64,000 bases of DNA, taken from Pseudomonas fontis. GTDB lineage: Bacteria > Pseudomonadota > Gammaproteobacteria > Pseudomonadales > Pseudomonadaceae. The stretch lies in NCBI RefSeq assembly GCF_028656955.1, contig NZ_JAMDGY010000027.1, positions 1 to 64,000 on the forward strand, given 5' to 3'. Both the position numbers and the translations under genes were made by a program. The notes under the pieces were generated by a model. The model worked only from the letters and a program-made list of their open reading frames with translations, was not told where the DNA came from and searched no databases. Each line of letters begins with the position of its first letter. Positions within the stretch are counted from its first letter, which is position 1. Shown here in pieces: positions 36,334-47,100 of the stretch.

Positions 36334-37515
36334 TTACTCCAGCGCAGACGCCGGCCCGAAGAACTCGTAGCGGCTTTGTTTCTCCGGCACACCCAAACCT
36401 TTGAGGTGCTGCTTGATCGCCGCCATGAAACCTTTAGGCCCCAGGAAGTACGCATCCAGGTCACGCTCCTGCGGCAGCCACTGGTCAAGCTGATCGCGAC
36501 TGAGCATCCCCAGCGCGTCGGCAGGCTCGCTCACACCGTCATCTTCGGCATAGCAATAGAAGCGCTTGAGTTGCGGATGACGCGCCGCCAGCCCATCGAC
36601 CCACCCACGGAACGCATGTACCGAACCATTGCGTGCGCTGTGAATGAAGTGCACCACTCGCCCGCTTTCCAGGGCGGCTTCCAGCATGGTCAGGGTCGGG
36701 GTGATGCCTACCCCGCCGCTGATCAGCACCAGCGGTTTGTCGCTGGCGGCCAGGGTGAACTCACCCGATGGCGGGAACAGTTGCAGGGTGTCACCCACCT
36801 GCAATTGCGCGTGCAGGTAGTTGGACACCTTGCCGCCCTGCTCGCGCTTCACGCTGATGCGGTACTGGCCGCCTTCGGCCAGCGCCGACAGCGAGTAGTT
36901 GCGCCGATGTTCTTCGCCATCAATAAACAGCTGCACACCAATGTACTGGCCCGGCTCAGCCTTGAGGATCGCCGCGCCGTCGACCGGGGCGAAGTAGAAC
37001 GAGTCGATCTCGCTGCTCTCCTGCACCCGCTTGGCCAGTTTGAACGCCCGCGCACCGCGCCAGCCGCCGAGTGCTTCGGCTTTCTGCTGGTACATGCCTT
37101 CTTCGGCACCGATGAGGATATCGGCCAACTGTTGATAGGCAGCGCCCCAGGCGGCGATCACTTCGGGGGTGGCGATGTCCTTGCCCAGCACTTCCTCGAT
37201 GGCACGTAGCAGGCAGCTACCGACGATCGGGTAATGCTCCGGGAGGATCTGCAAGGCCACATGCTTGTTGATGATGGTGCTGACCAGGCCGCCCAACTGC
37301 TCCAGCTGGTCGATGTGCCGGGCGTACATCAGCACGCCATTGGCCAGCGCACGGGGCTGGTCGCCGCTGGCCTGGTGGGCCTGGTTGAACAACGGACGCA
37401 CTTCGGGGTATTCGCTGAGCATCAGTTGGTAGAAATGGGTAGTCAGCGCTTCGCCACCGCTTTCCAGCAGGGGGACAGTGGCTTTGACGATGGCACGGTC
37501 TTGGGCATTGAGCAT
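36334..37515 (-). CDS. hmp: Flavohaemoprotein, nitric oxide dioxygenase
   Basis: This 393-residue protein has an N-terminal globin domain with the proximal His in NKHVALQ (near residue 85). An FAD-binding ferredoxin-reductase domain (RRNYSLS) and an NAD domain (ISGGVGITPT) follow. It converts NO and O2 to nitrate using NAD(P)H in the cytosol. It is transcribed away from norR, and the 154-bp gap holds NorR-type boxes and a possible sigma-54 promoter. CTGGAG precedes the ATG. Confidence 0.96.
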   Translation of the reverse strand: MLNAQDRAIVKATVPLLESGGEALTTHFYQLMLSEYPEVRPLFNQAHQASGDQPRALANGVLMYARHIDQLEQLGGLVSTIINKHVALQILPEHYPIVGSCLLRAIEEVLGKDIATPEVIAAWGAAYQQLADILIGAEEGMYQQKAEALGGWRGARAFKLAKRVQESSEIDSFYFAPVDGAAILKAEPGQYIGVQLFIDGEEHRRNYSLSALAEGGQYRISVKREQGGKVSNYLHAQLQVGDTLQLFPPSGEFTLAASDKPLVLISGGVGITPTLTMLEAALESGRVVHFIHSARNGSVHAFRGWVDGLAARHPQLKRFYCYAEDDGVSEPADALGMLSRDQLDQWLPQERDLDAYFLGPKGFMAAIKQHLKGLGVPEKQSRYEFFGPASALE

Positions 37516-37561
37516 TGCGAACTCCAGAGCCTTTGGCTTCTTGAATGACTGCCTTGGCTAT

Positions 37562-37577
37562 TACAGGTTTCATGCCA
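37562..37577 (-). promoter_or_regulatory. Possible sigma-54 promoter of hmp
   Basis: The minus-strand sequence TGGCATG-N4-CTGTA has the GG of the -24 element, 10 bp, then GT where the -12 element usually has GC. The start point would lie near 37550, about 35 nt before the hmp ATG. NorR sites 40-110 bp further upstream support it. The GT makes it a weak match. Confidence 0.5.
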
Positions 37578-37618
37578 ACTATTTAATCGTTATAAATCAA
37601 TGACTTGAATTTTAATAA

Positions 37619-37674
37619 GTCAAAATAACAACAACCCTGATAGAGTCACAATGACCAACTGGAGTCATTATGAC
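37619..37674. promoter_or_regulatory. norR: Cluster of three NorR-type binding sites
   Basis: GTCACAATGAC (37645-37655) and GTCATTATGAC (37664-37674) fit the NorR consensus GTCA-N3-TGAC exactly. GTCAAAATAAC (37619-37629) fits its GT-N7-AC core. Three sites are usual for a NorR enhancer. The third covers the norR start codon, so binding could also repress norR. Confidence 0.75.
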
Positions 37675-39223
37675 CGCAAAATCCTTGCTCACCGCCCTGC
37701 TGCCCCTGGTCAGCGATCTGTCTCGCGAGCTGCCTGAGCGCGAGCGCTACCGTCGCCTGCTCGAAGCCATGCGCGCGCTGCTGCCCTGCGACGCGGCCGC
37801 CCTGTTGCGCCTGGACGGCGAGTGGCTGGTGCCGTTGGCGGTCGACGGGCTGAGCGCCGATACCCTCGGGCGGCGTTTCAAGGTCAGCGAGCACCCGCGC
37901 TTTGCGGCGATCCTCGACAGCCCCGACCCGACCCGCTTTGCCAGTGACAGCAAGCTGCCCGACCCCTACGACGGCCTGGTCGAAGGCCTGCACCAGCACC
38001 TGGAGGTGCATGACTGCATGGGTTGCCCGTTGTTTGTCGATGAGCGCCCGTGGGGCTTGATCACCCTCGACGCGCTGGACCCGGAGCAATTCCAGCCTGC
38101 CGAACGCGATGCCTTGCAGGCTTTCGCCAGCCTGGCTGCCGCCACGGTGAATGTTGCCGAGCGCATCGAACGCCTGGCCCTGCGCGCCGAAGACGAACAC
38201 CAGCGTGCCGAGATCTACCGCCAGGCCAGCGGCCAGCAACACAAGGAACTGATCGGCCAGAGCAAGGTGCACAAGCGCCTGATCGAAGAGATTCGCCTGG
38301 TCGGTGGCAGCGACCTAACGGTGTTGATCACCGGTGAAACCGGGGTCGGCAAGGAATTGGTCGCCCAGGCCATTCACCAGGCCTCGGCCCGCGCCGACAA
38401 GCCGATGATCAGCCTGAACTGCGCCGCCCTGCCCGACACCCTGGTCGAGAGCGAGCTGTTCGGCCATGTGCGGGGCGCCTTCACTGGCGCGGTAGGTGAG
38501 CGCCGTGGCAAGTTCGAGCTGGCCAACGGCGGCACGCTGTTCCTCGACGAGGTTGGCGAACTCTCGCTCACGGTGCAGGCCAAGCTGCTGCGCGTGCTGC
38601 AAAGCGGCCAACTGCAACGCCTGGGCTCTGACCAGGAGCACCGCGTCGATGTACGCCTGATCGCCGCGACCAACCGCGACCTGGCCGAAGAGGTACGCGC
38701 CGGGCGCTACCGCGCCGACTTCTACCATCGCCTGAGTGTCTACCCGCTGCAGGTCCCGGCACTGCGCGAACGCGGCCGCGACGTGCTGTTGCTCAGCGGC
38801 TACTTCCTTGAGCAGAACCGCTCGCGCATGGGCCTGAACAGCCTGCGCCTGAGCCCCGACGCCCAGGCTGCGCTGCTGGCCTACGATTGGCCGGGCAACG
38901 TGCGTGAACTGGAACACTTGATCGGCCGTTCGTCGCTTAAAGCCCTGGGGCAGCACCCGGAGCGACCGCGCATTCTCAGCCTGGAAGCCCGCGACCTCGA
39001 CCTGCCGGGCGTCGGCAATGCGCCAGGCATCAACGCTGCCGAATTGGCGCCAGCACTGCCCGACAGCGCGGGCGACCTGCGCCAGGCGCTGGACGTCTAC
39101 CAGCGCCAACTGATCGAGGCCGCCCTGGCCCGCCATGAACAGAACTGGGCCAGCGCTGCGCGCGAACTGGGGCTGGACCGCGCCAACCTCAGTCGCCTGG
39201 CCCGGCGCCTGGGTCTACGCTGA
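37670..39223 (+). CDS. norR: Nitric-oxide-responsive sigma-54 activator NorR (FhpR-type)
   Basis: This 517-residue protein has an N-terminal GAF domain that senses NO through a mononuclear iron. A central AAA+ domain carries GETGVGKE (Walker A), GAFTGA (sigma-54 contact loop) and [15 protein letters not shown]-terminal Fis-type helix-turn-helix ([20 protein letters not shown]) follows. In Pseudomonas this regulator activates the divergent flavohaemoprotein gene. The ATG at 37670 lies inside a NorR box. Confidence 0.95.
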   Translation: MTAKSLLTALLPLVSDLSRELPERERYRRLLEAMRALLPCDAAALLRLDGEWLVPLAVDGLSADTLGRRFKVSEHPRFAAILDSPDPTRFASDSKLPDPYDGLVEGLHQHLEVHDCMGCPLFVDERPWGLITLDALDPEQFQPAERDALQAFASLAAATVNVAERIERLALRAEDEHQRAEIYRQASGQQHKELIGQSKVHKRLIEEIRLVGGSDLTVLITGETGVGKELVAQAIHQASARADKPMISLNCAALPDTLVESELFGHVRGAFTGAVGERRGKFELANGGTLFLDEVGELSLTVQAKLLRVLQSGQLQRLGSDQEHRVDVRLIAATNRDLAEEVRAGRYRADFYHRLSVYPLQVPALRERGRDVLLLSGYFLEQNRSRMGLNSLRLSPDAQAALLAYDWPGNVRELEHLIGRSSLKALGQHPERPRILSLEARDLDLPGVGNAPGINAAELAPALPDSAGDLRQALDVYQRQLIEAALARHEQNWASAARELGLDRANLSRLARRLGLR

Positions 39224-39304
39224 TTGCAGCTCACGATTAAAGACCGGGGCTGTCGGGTCGATAACCCGGCATCTCCCTTATTTCATTTGCCTTGAAGGTT
39301 GCTT

Positions 39305-40192
39305 ATGGCCTCGCAAAACGCTCGCGCGGACTCGCTGTCCCTGCTGCTCTTTACCCTGCGCAGCGGCAAGCTGATGGCAATCAACCTGCTCAAGGTCAGC
39401 GAGATCATTCCCTGCCCGCCCCTGACCCGCCTGCCGGAGTCGCACCCGCACGTCAAAGGCGTGGCGACGTTGCGCGGCAACTCGCTGTCGGTGATCGACC
39501 TGTCCCGGGCCATTGGCGAAATGCCGTTGGCCGACCCGTCAGGCGGTTGCCTGATCGTCACTGACATCAGCCGTTCCAAGCAGGGCCTGCATGTGCAGGC
39601 GGTGAGCAAGATCGTTCACTGCCTGACCACCGACATCAAGCCGCCGCCATATGGCGCCGGGAGCCGTTCGTTCATTACCGGGGTAACCCGGGTGGACAAC
39701 AACCTGGTGCAGGTGCTGGATATCGAGAAGGTCATCCACGGGATCGCGCCGCCGCCACCAGAAGTGACGGCCCACGAACTGAGCCCCGAAGATGCCGCCG
39801 CGTTGGCGTTGACCAATATCCTGGTGGTGGATGACAGCCAGGTGGCGCTGCAACAGTCGGTGCATACCCTGCGCAGCCTGGGCATCGAGTGCCATACCGC
39901 GCGTAGCGCCAAGGATGCGATCAACACCTTGCTGGAGCTGCAAGGCACGGCGCAGGAGATCAACGTGGTGGTCTCGGACATCGAGATGTCCGAGATGGAC
40001 GGCTATGCCTTTACCCGCACGCTGCGTGAAACGCCCGACTTCAAGCACCTTTATGTGCTGCTGCACACCTCGCTGGACAGCGCGATGAACAGCGAGAAGG
40101 CCAAGGCGGCGGGGGCGAATGCAGTGCTGACCAAGTTCTCTTCACCGGACTTGACCGATTGCCTGATCGTTGCGGCGCGGGCCGTGGCCTGA
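39305..40192 (+). CDS. cheV: Chemotaxis adaptor CheV
   Basis: This 295-residue protein has an N-terminal CheW domain (LLFTLRSGKLMAINLLKVSEI, VKGVATLRGNSLSVIDL) and a C-terminal receiver domain with the phospho-acceptor Asp in NVVVSDIEMSEMDGY. CheV couples receptors to CheA and adapts when phosphorylated. GAAGG lies 6 nt before the ATG. It stands alone between norR and a repeat, away from a main chemotaxis cluster. Confidence 0.93.
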   Translation: MASQNARADSLSLLLFTLRSGKLMAINLLKVSEIIPCPPLTRLPESHPHVKGVATLRGNSLSVIDLSRAIGEMPLADPSGGCLIVTDISRSKQGLHVQAVSKIVHCLTTDIKPPPYGAGSRSFITGVTRVDNNLVQVLDIEKVIHGIAPPPPEVTAHELSPEDAAALALTNILVVDDSQVALQQSVHTLRSLGIECHTARSAKDAINTLLELQGTAQEINVVVSDIEMSEMDGYAFTRTLRETPDFKHLYVLLHTSLDSAMNSEKAKAAGANAVLTKFSSPDLTDCLIVAARAVA

Positions 40193-40212
40193 GACCTATG
40201 CGCCCGCGTTCG

Positions 40213-40305
40213 GTAGCCGCTGCCGTCAGGCTGCGCTCGCCTGCAACGCAGGCGCCGCCTTTGGGAGCCCTGCGGACTCCAGCGCAGCCTGACGGCAGCG
40301 GCTAC
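40213..40305. repeat. Cloverleaf palindromic repeat, copy 3
   Basis: This is a complete 93-bp copy in the opposite orientation to copies 1 and 2. It lies between cheV and the larger YkgJ-type gene. Confidence 0.88.
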
Positions 40306-40349
40306 AACAGGCGCGCTCTCAGGCATAATCGCCTGATCTCTTCCGCCTG

Positions 40350-41123
40350 ATGGACCCCCGCCAAACCGTGAGCACCGCCGCCCCCGCCAATATCCAGTTC
40401 AACTGCACCGGTTGCGGCAAATGCTGCAACGGACACCACGTTCCACTCACCCTGAACGAAGCGCGCCAATGGGCAGAAGACGGTGGCCAGGTCATCGTGC
40501 TGGTCGAAGCCTTCCTCAGCAACGGCCTGGGCCTGCCCGCCGATCAACGCGAACACGCCCTGCGTCGCTCCTGCGCAGTACCCTGCGGCAGCACCGAAGC
40601 CCATGTGGCAATCACTTTCGCCGCGTTCAACCCGGGCGCTTGCCACAACCTCGATGCCGACAACCTGTGCCGCATCTACGAACGGCGCCCGTTGGTCTGT
40701 CGCATCTACCCGATGGAAATCAACCCGCACATCCCCCTGCGCCCAGAGGCCAAGGATTGCCCGAGCGAAGCCTGGGACAGCGGCCCGCAACTGATTCACG
40801 GCCAACGCCTGGTCGACGTGCGCCTGGCTGAATTGATCGAGCAATCCCGTCAGGCCGACCGCGCTGACATTCGCGCCAAGGCGCTCATCTGCCAACGCCT
40901 GGGCATCACCACCAGCGCGCTCAAGGGCAATGGCTTCACCGCCTACCTGCCGCTGACCAGCGCCCTGCACACGGCGATCATCGAGGTCGATGCGCACTCA
41001 TCCGAAGCGCCCGCGCCCTGGGCCCTGCACGTGGTCGACAATGCCCTGATCGAACAGCTGCAAGGCGCAGGCGCCCTGGTCCACAGCGCACCCGCCGAGC
41101 ACTACAGCTTCATCGGGTTCTAA
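40350..41123 (+). CDS. YkgJ-family cysteine-cluster protein
   Basis: This 257-residue protein has the CxxCxxCC cluster in FNCTGCGKCCNGHHVPL near residue 19 and later conserved cysteines (RSCAVPCGS, GACHNLDADNLCRIYERRP, RIYPMEI). These are standard for the YkgJ metal- or Fe-S-binding family, whose role is unknown. Neither the ATG at 40350 nor the GTG at 40368 has a strong ribosome binding site, so the start is uncertain by six codons. Confidence 0.85.
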   Translation: MDPRQTVSTAAPANIQFNCTGCGKCCNGHHVPLTLNEARQWAEDGGQVIVLVEAFLSNGLGLPADQREHALRRSCAVPCGSTEAHVAITFAAFNPGACHNLDADNLCRIYERRPLVCRIYPMEINPHIPLRPEAKDCPSEAWDSGPQLIHGQRLVDVRLAELIEQSRQADRADIRAKALICQRLGITTSALKGNGFTAYLPLTSALHTAIIEVDAHSSEAPAPWALHVVDNALIEQLQGAGALVHSAPAEHYSFIGF

Positions 41124-41129
41124 GCCAAC

Positions 41130-42716
41130 TCAAGACTGGCGACGGCGCCAGAACTCATCGGCCAGGCGGCGCAGGTCTTCGGCCAGCCCGGCCACGTCGC
41201 TGGCGCTGGAATGCCCCTGCTGACCAGCATGCACGCTGGTTTCGCTGGCCTGGCGAATGCTGATGATGTTGCGGTTGATGTCCTCGCTGACCAGGCTCTG
41301 CTGCTCGACCGCCGCCGCAATCTGCAGGCTCATCTCGCTGATCTGGTTGACCCGCTGGCTGATGCCATCCAGCGCACTTGCCGCGCGCTGCGCCTGCTCG
41401 ACGCTCTGCCCGGCGTGCGCGCTGCTCTGCTGCATGGCCTGCACGGCATCCCGCGTGCCGTTCTGCAGGGCATGGATCATGCGCTGGATTTCCCCGGTCG
41501 ATTCCGCCGTGCGCTGCGCCAGCCCACGCACTTCGTCGGCAACCACCGCGAAGCCACGCCCATGGTCCCCGGCACGCGCCGCTTCAATGGCCGCGTTGAG
41601 CGCCAGCAAGTTGGTCTGCTCGGCGATGCTGTGGATAACCGCAAGCACCCCGGAAATTTCGCTGCTGTGGTTCTCCAGGGTGTGGATAACATCGGTGGCC
41701 GAACCCAGCGCCGTGGCCAGTTGCAGGATGGCAGTGCGGCTCTGGTCGACCAACTGGTGGCCCGCCTGGGTTTCATCTTCGGCCTGATCCGCGGCGTGTG
41801 AAGCCTGCTGCGCACTGTTGGCGACTTCCGCCACGCTGGCGGCCATCTGGTTGATTGCCGCCGCTACCTGGTCCGCTTCGCCTTGTTGGCCGAGGTTGGT
41901 GCTGTGGCTGTGGTGCAGGTGTTGGGCTAACTCGGCGGTATGCCCGGCCAAGCGCCGGGAGGTATCGCCAATGCGCCCGACCACCGCGCCAATCTGCGCT
42001 TCGAGCATCTGCAAGGCGAACTCGATCTGGCCGATGCCATCGCGCCGCCCGGTGTACAGCATCTGGCTCAGTGGGTTGTCAGCCACGCCCTGGGCCCTGG
42101 CCCGCAGCTTTTCCAGTGGGCGCAGCACCACGGCAATCAGCGCGGCGCCCAGGCCGCAGGCGATGGCCCATTCGATCAAGGCCTTGGCCGGCAAGTCGGG
42201 CAACAACCAGCGGCTCAGGCCCATGACCAGCGCCATCACCAGCGCAAAGCCCAGGCCCAGTTGCCAGCCCAGGCCGAGTACCGGCAGGCGTTGGCGCCAG
42301 CTGCGGCGGCCATTGCGCAGTTGTTCATACAGGCGCTCGGCTGCCTCGACCTGGCGCGCCAGTGGTTTGGTGCGCACCGACTGGTACTCCACCGTCTTGC
42401 CGCCACTGGTGATGGGCGAGGCGAAGGCGCTGACCCAATAATGGTCGCCGTTCTTGCAACGGTTCTTCACCAGCCCCATCCACGAGCGGCCGCCCTGCAA
42501 GGCTTGCCACATCTGCTCGAAAGCCTGGCTTGGCATGTCTGGATGACGGACGATATGGTGTTTGTTGCCGATCAGCTCTTCACGGGTAAAACCACTGACG
42601 CGGATGAAATCGTCATTGGCATAGGTGATGTGGCTGTTCAGGTCTGTGGTAGAGAGAATATTGGCGTCACCGGGGTAATCCACATTGCGACCGGTCACAG
42701 GCAGATTGCTCTTCAT
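41130..42716 (-). CDS. PAS-containing methyl-accepting chemoreceptor, Aer-like
   Basis: This 528-residue protein has an N-terminal PAS domain ([53 protein letters not shown]), as in aerotaxis receptors that bind FAD. Two close hydrophobic segments follow near residues 155-205, then a HAMP-like region and a receptor signalling domain with the hairpin tip [19 protein letters not shown]. It should report redox or oxygen level to CheA/CheW. The start at 42716 begins the conserved PAS N terminus; the earlier ATG has no support. Confidence 0.9.
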   Translation of the reverse strand: MKSNLPVTGRNVDYPGDANILSTTDLNSHITYANDDFIRVSGFTREELIGNKHHIVRHPDMPSQAFEQMWQALQGGRSWMGLVKNRCKNGDHYWVSAFASPITSGGKTVEYQSVRTKPLARQVEAAERLYEQLRNGRRSWRQRLPVLGLGWQLGLGFALVMALVMGLSRWLLPDLPAKALIEWAIACGLGAALIAVVLRPLEKLRARAQGVADNPLSQMLYTGRRDGIGQIEFALQMLEAQIGAVVGRIGDTSRRLAGHTAELAQHLHHSHSTNLGQQGEADQVAAAINQMAASVAEVANSAQQASHAADQAEDETQAGHQLVDQSRTAILQLATALGSATDVIHTLENHSSEISGVLAVIHSIAEQTNLLALNAAIEAARAGDHGRGFAVVADEVRGLAQRTAESTGEIQRMIHALQNGTRDAVQAMQQSSAHAGQSVEQAQRAASALDGISQRVNQISEMSLQIAAAVEQQSLVSEDINRNIISIRQASETSVHAGQQGHSSASDVAGLAEDLRRLADEFWRRRQS

Positions 42717-42942
42717 CGAAGGCGCTCGTTGTATTTTAAGGGGTGGAGGATCGGCAGGGCGTAAGACTTTACGTTGCAACATTCTGTAAAACCTTGATCC
42801 AAGGCAGCATATTGGCACTTGGCCATCCCTGCCGTTTCACCCAGCTGTCACGGCTGTCAGTTAGCGGTCACGCTGCTGACCCGATTGAGCGTCTATAAAC
42901 AGCACATAGCCCCTTCTCCTTTTCGTATTGGCGCCTTAACGC

Positions 42943-44115
42943 ATGCGTACTCCGAGCACTCGAGTGGTCTTCATCGGCCTTGCCGTCCTTCTGCTGGGCA
43001 TCGGCGCCTACGTTGCCTTGAGCCCGCCGAAGGCGGCCAAGGCCCCCGTGGTCACCGGCATTCCGGTGCGCGTGGTGGCGGTGCAGCAGCAGGATGTGCC
43101 GCATGTGATCAGTGCCATCGGCACCGTGCAGTCGCTGCACAGCGTGATCGTCCGGCCGCAGGTCGAAGGCGTGCTGACCCGGATCCTGGTCAAGGAAGGC
43201 CAGTCGGTGCAGCAGGGCGACCTGCTCGCCACCCTCGACGACCGGGCCATCCGCGCCAGCCTCGACCAGGCCCGCGCCCAGCTCGGGCAGAGCCAGGCGC
43301 AGCAACAGGTGGCCCAGGTCGATCTCACCCGCTATCGCCTGCTCAGTGTCGACAACGGCATTTCGCGCCAGACCCTCGACCAGCAACAGGCGCTGGTCAA
43401 CCAGCTGAAAGCCACGATGCTGGGCAACCAGGCCGCCATCGCGGCAGCCGAGGTGCAGCTGTCGTATACCCAGATCCGTTCGCCGGTTACCGGCCGTGTG
43501 GGCATTCGCAATGTCGATGAGGGCAACCTGGTACGAACTACCGACACCCAAGGGCTGTTCAGCGTGACCCAGATCGATCCGATCTCGGTGGAGTTCTCGC
43601 TGCCGCAGCGCTGGCTGCCGACCTTGCAGGGGCTGGTTGCCGGCACCGTTGCCGCGCCGATCCGGGCCTTCCTGGAGGGTGACGGCGGCAGCGGCGGCAC
43701 CTTGCTCGGCGAGGGCCACCTGAGCCTGATTGACAACCAGATTGCCGCCGGCACCGGCACCTTGCGCGCCAAGGCCGCCTTCGACAATGCCCAGACCCGC
43801 CTGTGGCCGGGCCAGTTGGTGACCCTGCAGATCCAGACCGGCATCGACCGCGATGCCCTGGTCGTGCCGCCCGGCGTGGTACAGAACGGCATCGACCAGC
43901 ACTTCGTCTACCGGGTCAGCGGTGACAAGGTCGAGGCCGTGCCAGTACAGGTGGTGTACCAGGACAGCGCGATCAACGTGATCAGCGGCGTGGCGGTCAA
44001 GGACGTGCTGGTGGCCGATGGTCAGTCGCGGCTCAAGCCCGGTTCGCGCATCGTGGTCAACAGCACCCCGGCTCCCGCCAATGAAGACCTCACCCGCGCG
44101 AGCGTGCAGCCATGA
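42943..44115 (+). CDS. RND efflux periplasmic adaptor (MdtA/AcrA family)
   Basis: This 390-residue protein has a single N-terminal anchor (VVFIGLAVLLLGIGAYVAL), then lipoyl, coiled-coil and beta-barrel regions (VRPQVEGVLTRILVKEGQSVQQGDLLATLD, shown here only in part by its VKEGQSVQQGD core; YTQIRSPVTGRVG). It bridges the inner-membrane pump and an outer-membrane channel. It overlaps the permease gene by 4 bp (ATGA). The ribosome binding site is weak. Confidence 0.93.
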   Translation: MRTPSTRVVFIGLAVLLLGIGAYVALSPPKAAKAPVVTGIPVRVVAVQQQDVPHVISAIGTVQSLHSVIVRPQVEGVLTRILVKEGQSVQQGDLLATLDDRAIRASLDQARAQLGQSQAQQQVAQVDLTRYRLLSVDNGISRQTLDQQQALVNQLKATMLGNQAAIAAAEVQLSYTQIRSPVTGRVGIRNVDEGNLVRTTDTQGLFSVTQIDPISVEFSLPQRWLPTLQGLVAGTVAAPIRAFLEGDGGSGGTLLGEGHLSLIDNQIAAGTGTLRAKAAFDNAQTRLWPGQLVTLQIQTGIDRDALVVPPGVVQNGIDQHFVYRVSGDKVEAVPVQVVYQDSAINVISGVAVKDVLVADGQSRLKPGSRIVVNSTPAPANEDLTRASVQP

Positions 44116-47100
44116 ACCCGCGCGGCTCGATTTCGGCCTGGTGCATCGACCGCCCCGTAGCCACCCTGCTGCTGACCTTCGCCCTGGTGCTGCTGGGGGT
44201 GATCGCCTTCCCGCGCCTGCCCATCGCGCCGCTGCCCGAGGCCGACTTCCCGACCATCCAGGTGTCGGCCCAGTTGCCCGGCGCCAGCCCGGAAACCATG
44301 GCCTCGTCGGTGGCGACACCGCTGGAGGTGCAGTTCAGTGCCATCCCCGGCATGACCCAGATGACGTCGAGCAGCGCCTTGGGCTCGACCAACCTGATCC
44401 TGCAATTCACCCTCGACAAGAGCATCGACACCGCCGCCCAGGAAGTCCAGGCGGCGATCAACACCGCCTCCTCGACCCTGCCGCAAGACATGCCGAGCCT
44501 GCCGACCTGGCGCAAGGTCAACCCGGCCGACAGCCCGGTGCTGATCCTCACGGTCAGCTCCGCGCAGATGCCGGCCAATGAACTGAGCGACTACGCCGAA
44601 ACCCTGCTGGCCCGCCAACTGAGCCAGATCGACGGGGTCGGCCTGATCAACATCACCGGCCAGCAGCGCCCTGCGATTCGCGTGCAGGCCCAGCCGGAGA
44701 AACTCGCCGCCATCGGCCTGACCCTCGCCGACTTGCGCCTGGCGATCCAGCAAACCAGCCTGAACCTGGCCAAGGGCGCGTTGTATGGCGAGAACAGCGT
44801 GTCCACGCTGGCAGCCAACGACCAGTTGTTCCACCCCGAGGACTATGCCCAGCTGATCGTCTCCTACCGCGACGGCGCGCCGGTCCATCTGCGCGATGTC
44901 GCCAAGGTCATCAACGGTGCCGAAAACGCCTACGTCAAAGCCTGGTCCGGTGAAGACCAGGGGCTGAACCTGGTGGTGTTCCGCCAGCCCGGGGCGAACA
45001 TCGTCGAAACCGTCGACCGGGTCATGGCCGCCCTGCCGCGCTTGCAGGGCATGCTGCCGGCGTCGGTGCAGGTCTCGGTGCTCAACGACCGCACCCAGAC
45101 CATCCGCGCCTCGCTGCATGAAGTCGAAATCACCCTGCTGATCGCCGTGCTGCTGGTGATCGCGGTGATGGCGCTGTTCCTGCGCCAATGGTCGGCCACG
45201 CTGATCGTCTCCAGCGTGCTGGCCGTGTCGCTGATTGCCAGCTTTGCCCTGATGTACCTGTTCGGCTTCAGCCTGAACAACCTGACCCTGGTCGCCATCG
45301 TGATTGCCGTGGGCTTTGTGGTGGACGATGCGATCGTGGTGGTGGAGAACATCCACCGCCACCTGGAGGCCGGCGATTCGATGCGCGAAGCCGCGTTGAA
45401 GGGCTCGGGGGAGATTGGCTTCACGGTGATTTCGATCAGCTTCTCGCTGGTGGCCGCGTTCATTCCGCTGCTGTTCATGGGCGGCGTGGTCGGCCGGCTG
45501 TTCAAGGAGTTCGCCCTGACCGCAACCTCGACCATCCTGCTCTCGGTGGTGGTCTCGCTGACCCTGGCGCCGACCCTGTGCGCGCTGTTCATGCGCAAGC
45601 CCGAACACCCCGAGCAGCACAAGGCAACCTTCGGCGAACGCCTGCTGGCCGGCTACGAACGTTTGCTGATCAAGGCCCTGGCCCACCAGCGGCTGATGCT
45701 CGGGATCTTCGGCCTGACCCTGGCGCTGGCCGTTGTCGGGTATGTGCTGATCCCCAAGGGCTTCTTCCCGGTGCAGGACACCGGTTTCATCCTCGGCACC
45801 AGCGAGGCCGCCTCGGACGTCTCCTACCCGGACATGATCGAGAAGCACAAGGCCCTGGCCAGGATCATCGAGGCCGACCCGGCGGTGAAGGCGCTCTCCC
45901 ACGCCGTCGGCGTCACCGGCAGCAACCAGACCATCGCCAATGGCCGCTTCTGGATCTCGCTCAAGGACCGCAGCCATCGCGACATCTCGGTCAGCGAGTT
46001 CATCGACCGCATCCGCCCCAAACTGGCCCAGGTACCGGGGGTGGTGCTGTACCTGCGCGCCGGCCAGGACATCAACCTGAGTTCGGGCCCCAGCCGCGCC
46101 CAGTACCAGTACGTGATGAAGAGCAACGACGGCCCGGCGCTGAACCTCTGGGCCCAGCGCCTTACCGAAAAGCTGCGCGCCAACCCGGCGTTTCGCGACC
46201 TGTCCAACGACCTGCAGCTGGGCGCCAGCGTTACCCGCATCGACATCGACCGCCAGGCCGCCGCCCGTTTCGGCCTGACCACCAACGATGTCGACCAGGC
46301 GCTGTACGACGCCTTCGGCCAACGGCAGATCAGCGAGTTCCAGACCGAGACCAACCAGTACAAGGTGATCCTCGAACTGGACGCGCGCCAACGCGGCAAG
46401 GCCGAGAGCCTCAACTACTTCTACCTGCGCTCGCCACTGACCAACGAGATGGTGCCGCTGGCAGCGGTGGCCAAGGTCGCAGCACCGAGCACCGGGCCGT
46501 TGTCGATCAGCCATGACGGCATGTTCCCGGCGGCCAACCTGTCGTTCAACCTGGCGCCGGGCGTGGCCCTGGGCGATGCCGTGCAGATCCTTGAACGCAC
46601 CCAGCGCGAGCTCGGCATGCCGGCCTCGATCGTCGGCACCTTCCAGGGTGCGGCGCAAGCCTTCCAGAGTTCGCTGTCGAGCCAGCCCTGGCTGATCCTC
46701 GGTGCGCTGGTGGCGGTGTACATCATCCTCGGCGTGCTCTACGAGAGCTTCGTGCACCCGCTGACAATCATCTCCACCCTGCCCTCCGCCGGCCTGGGGG
46801 CGTTGATCCTGTTGTGGCTGATGGGCCAGGACTTCACCATCATGGGCCTGATCGGCGTGGTGCTGCTGATCGGCATCGTCAAGAAGAACGGCATCCTGCT
46901 GATCGACTTCGCCCTGGAGGCGCAGCGTCACCACGGGATGTCGCCGGAGGAAGCAATCCACCAGGCGTGCATCACGCGGTTCCGCCCGATCATCATGACC
47001 ACCCTGGCGGCGTTGCTCGGTGCGGTGCCGCTGATGCTCGGTGCCGGCACCGGCGCCGAGTTGCGCCAGCCGCTGGGCATTGCCGTGGTCGGTGGCCTGC

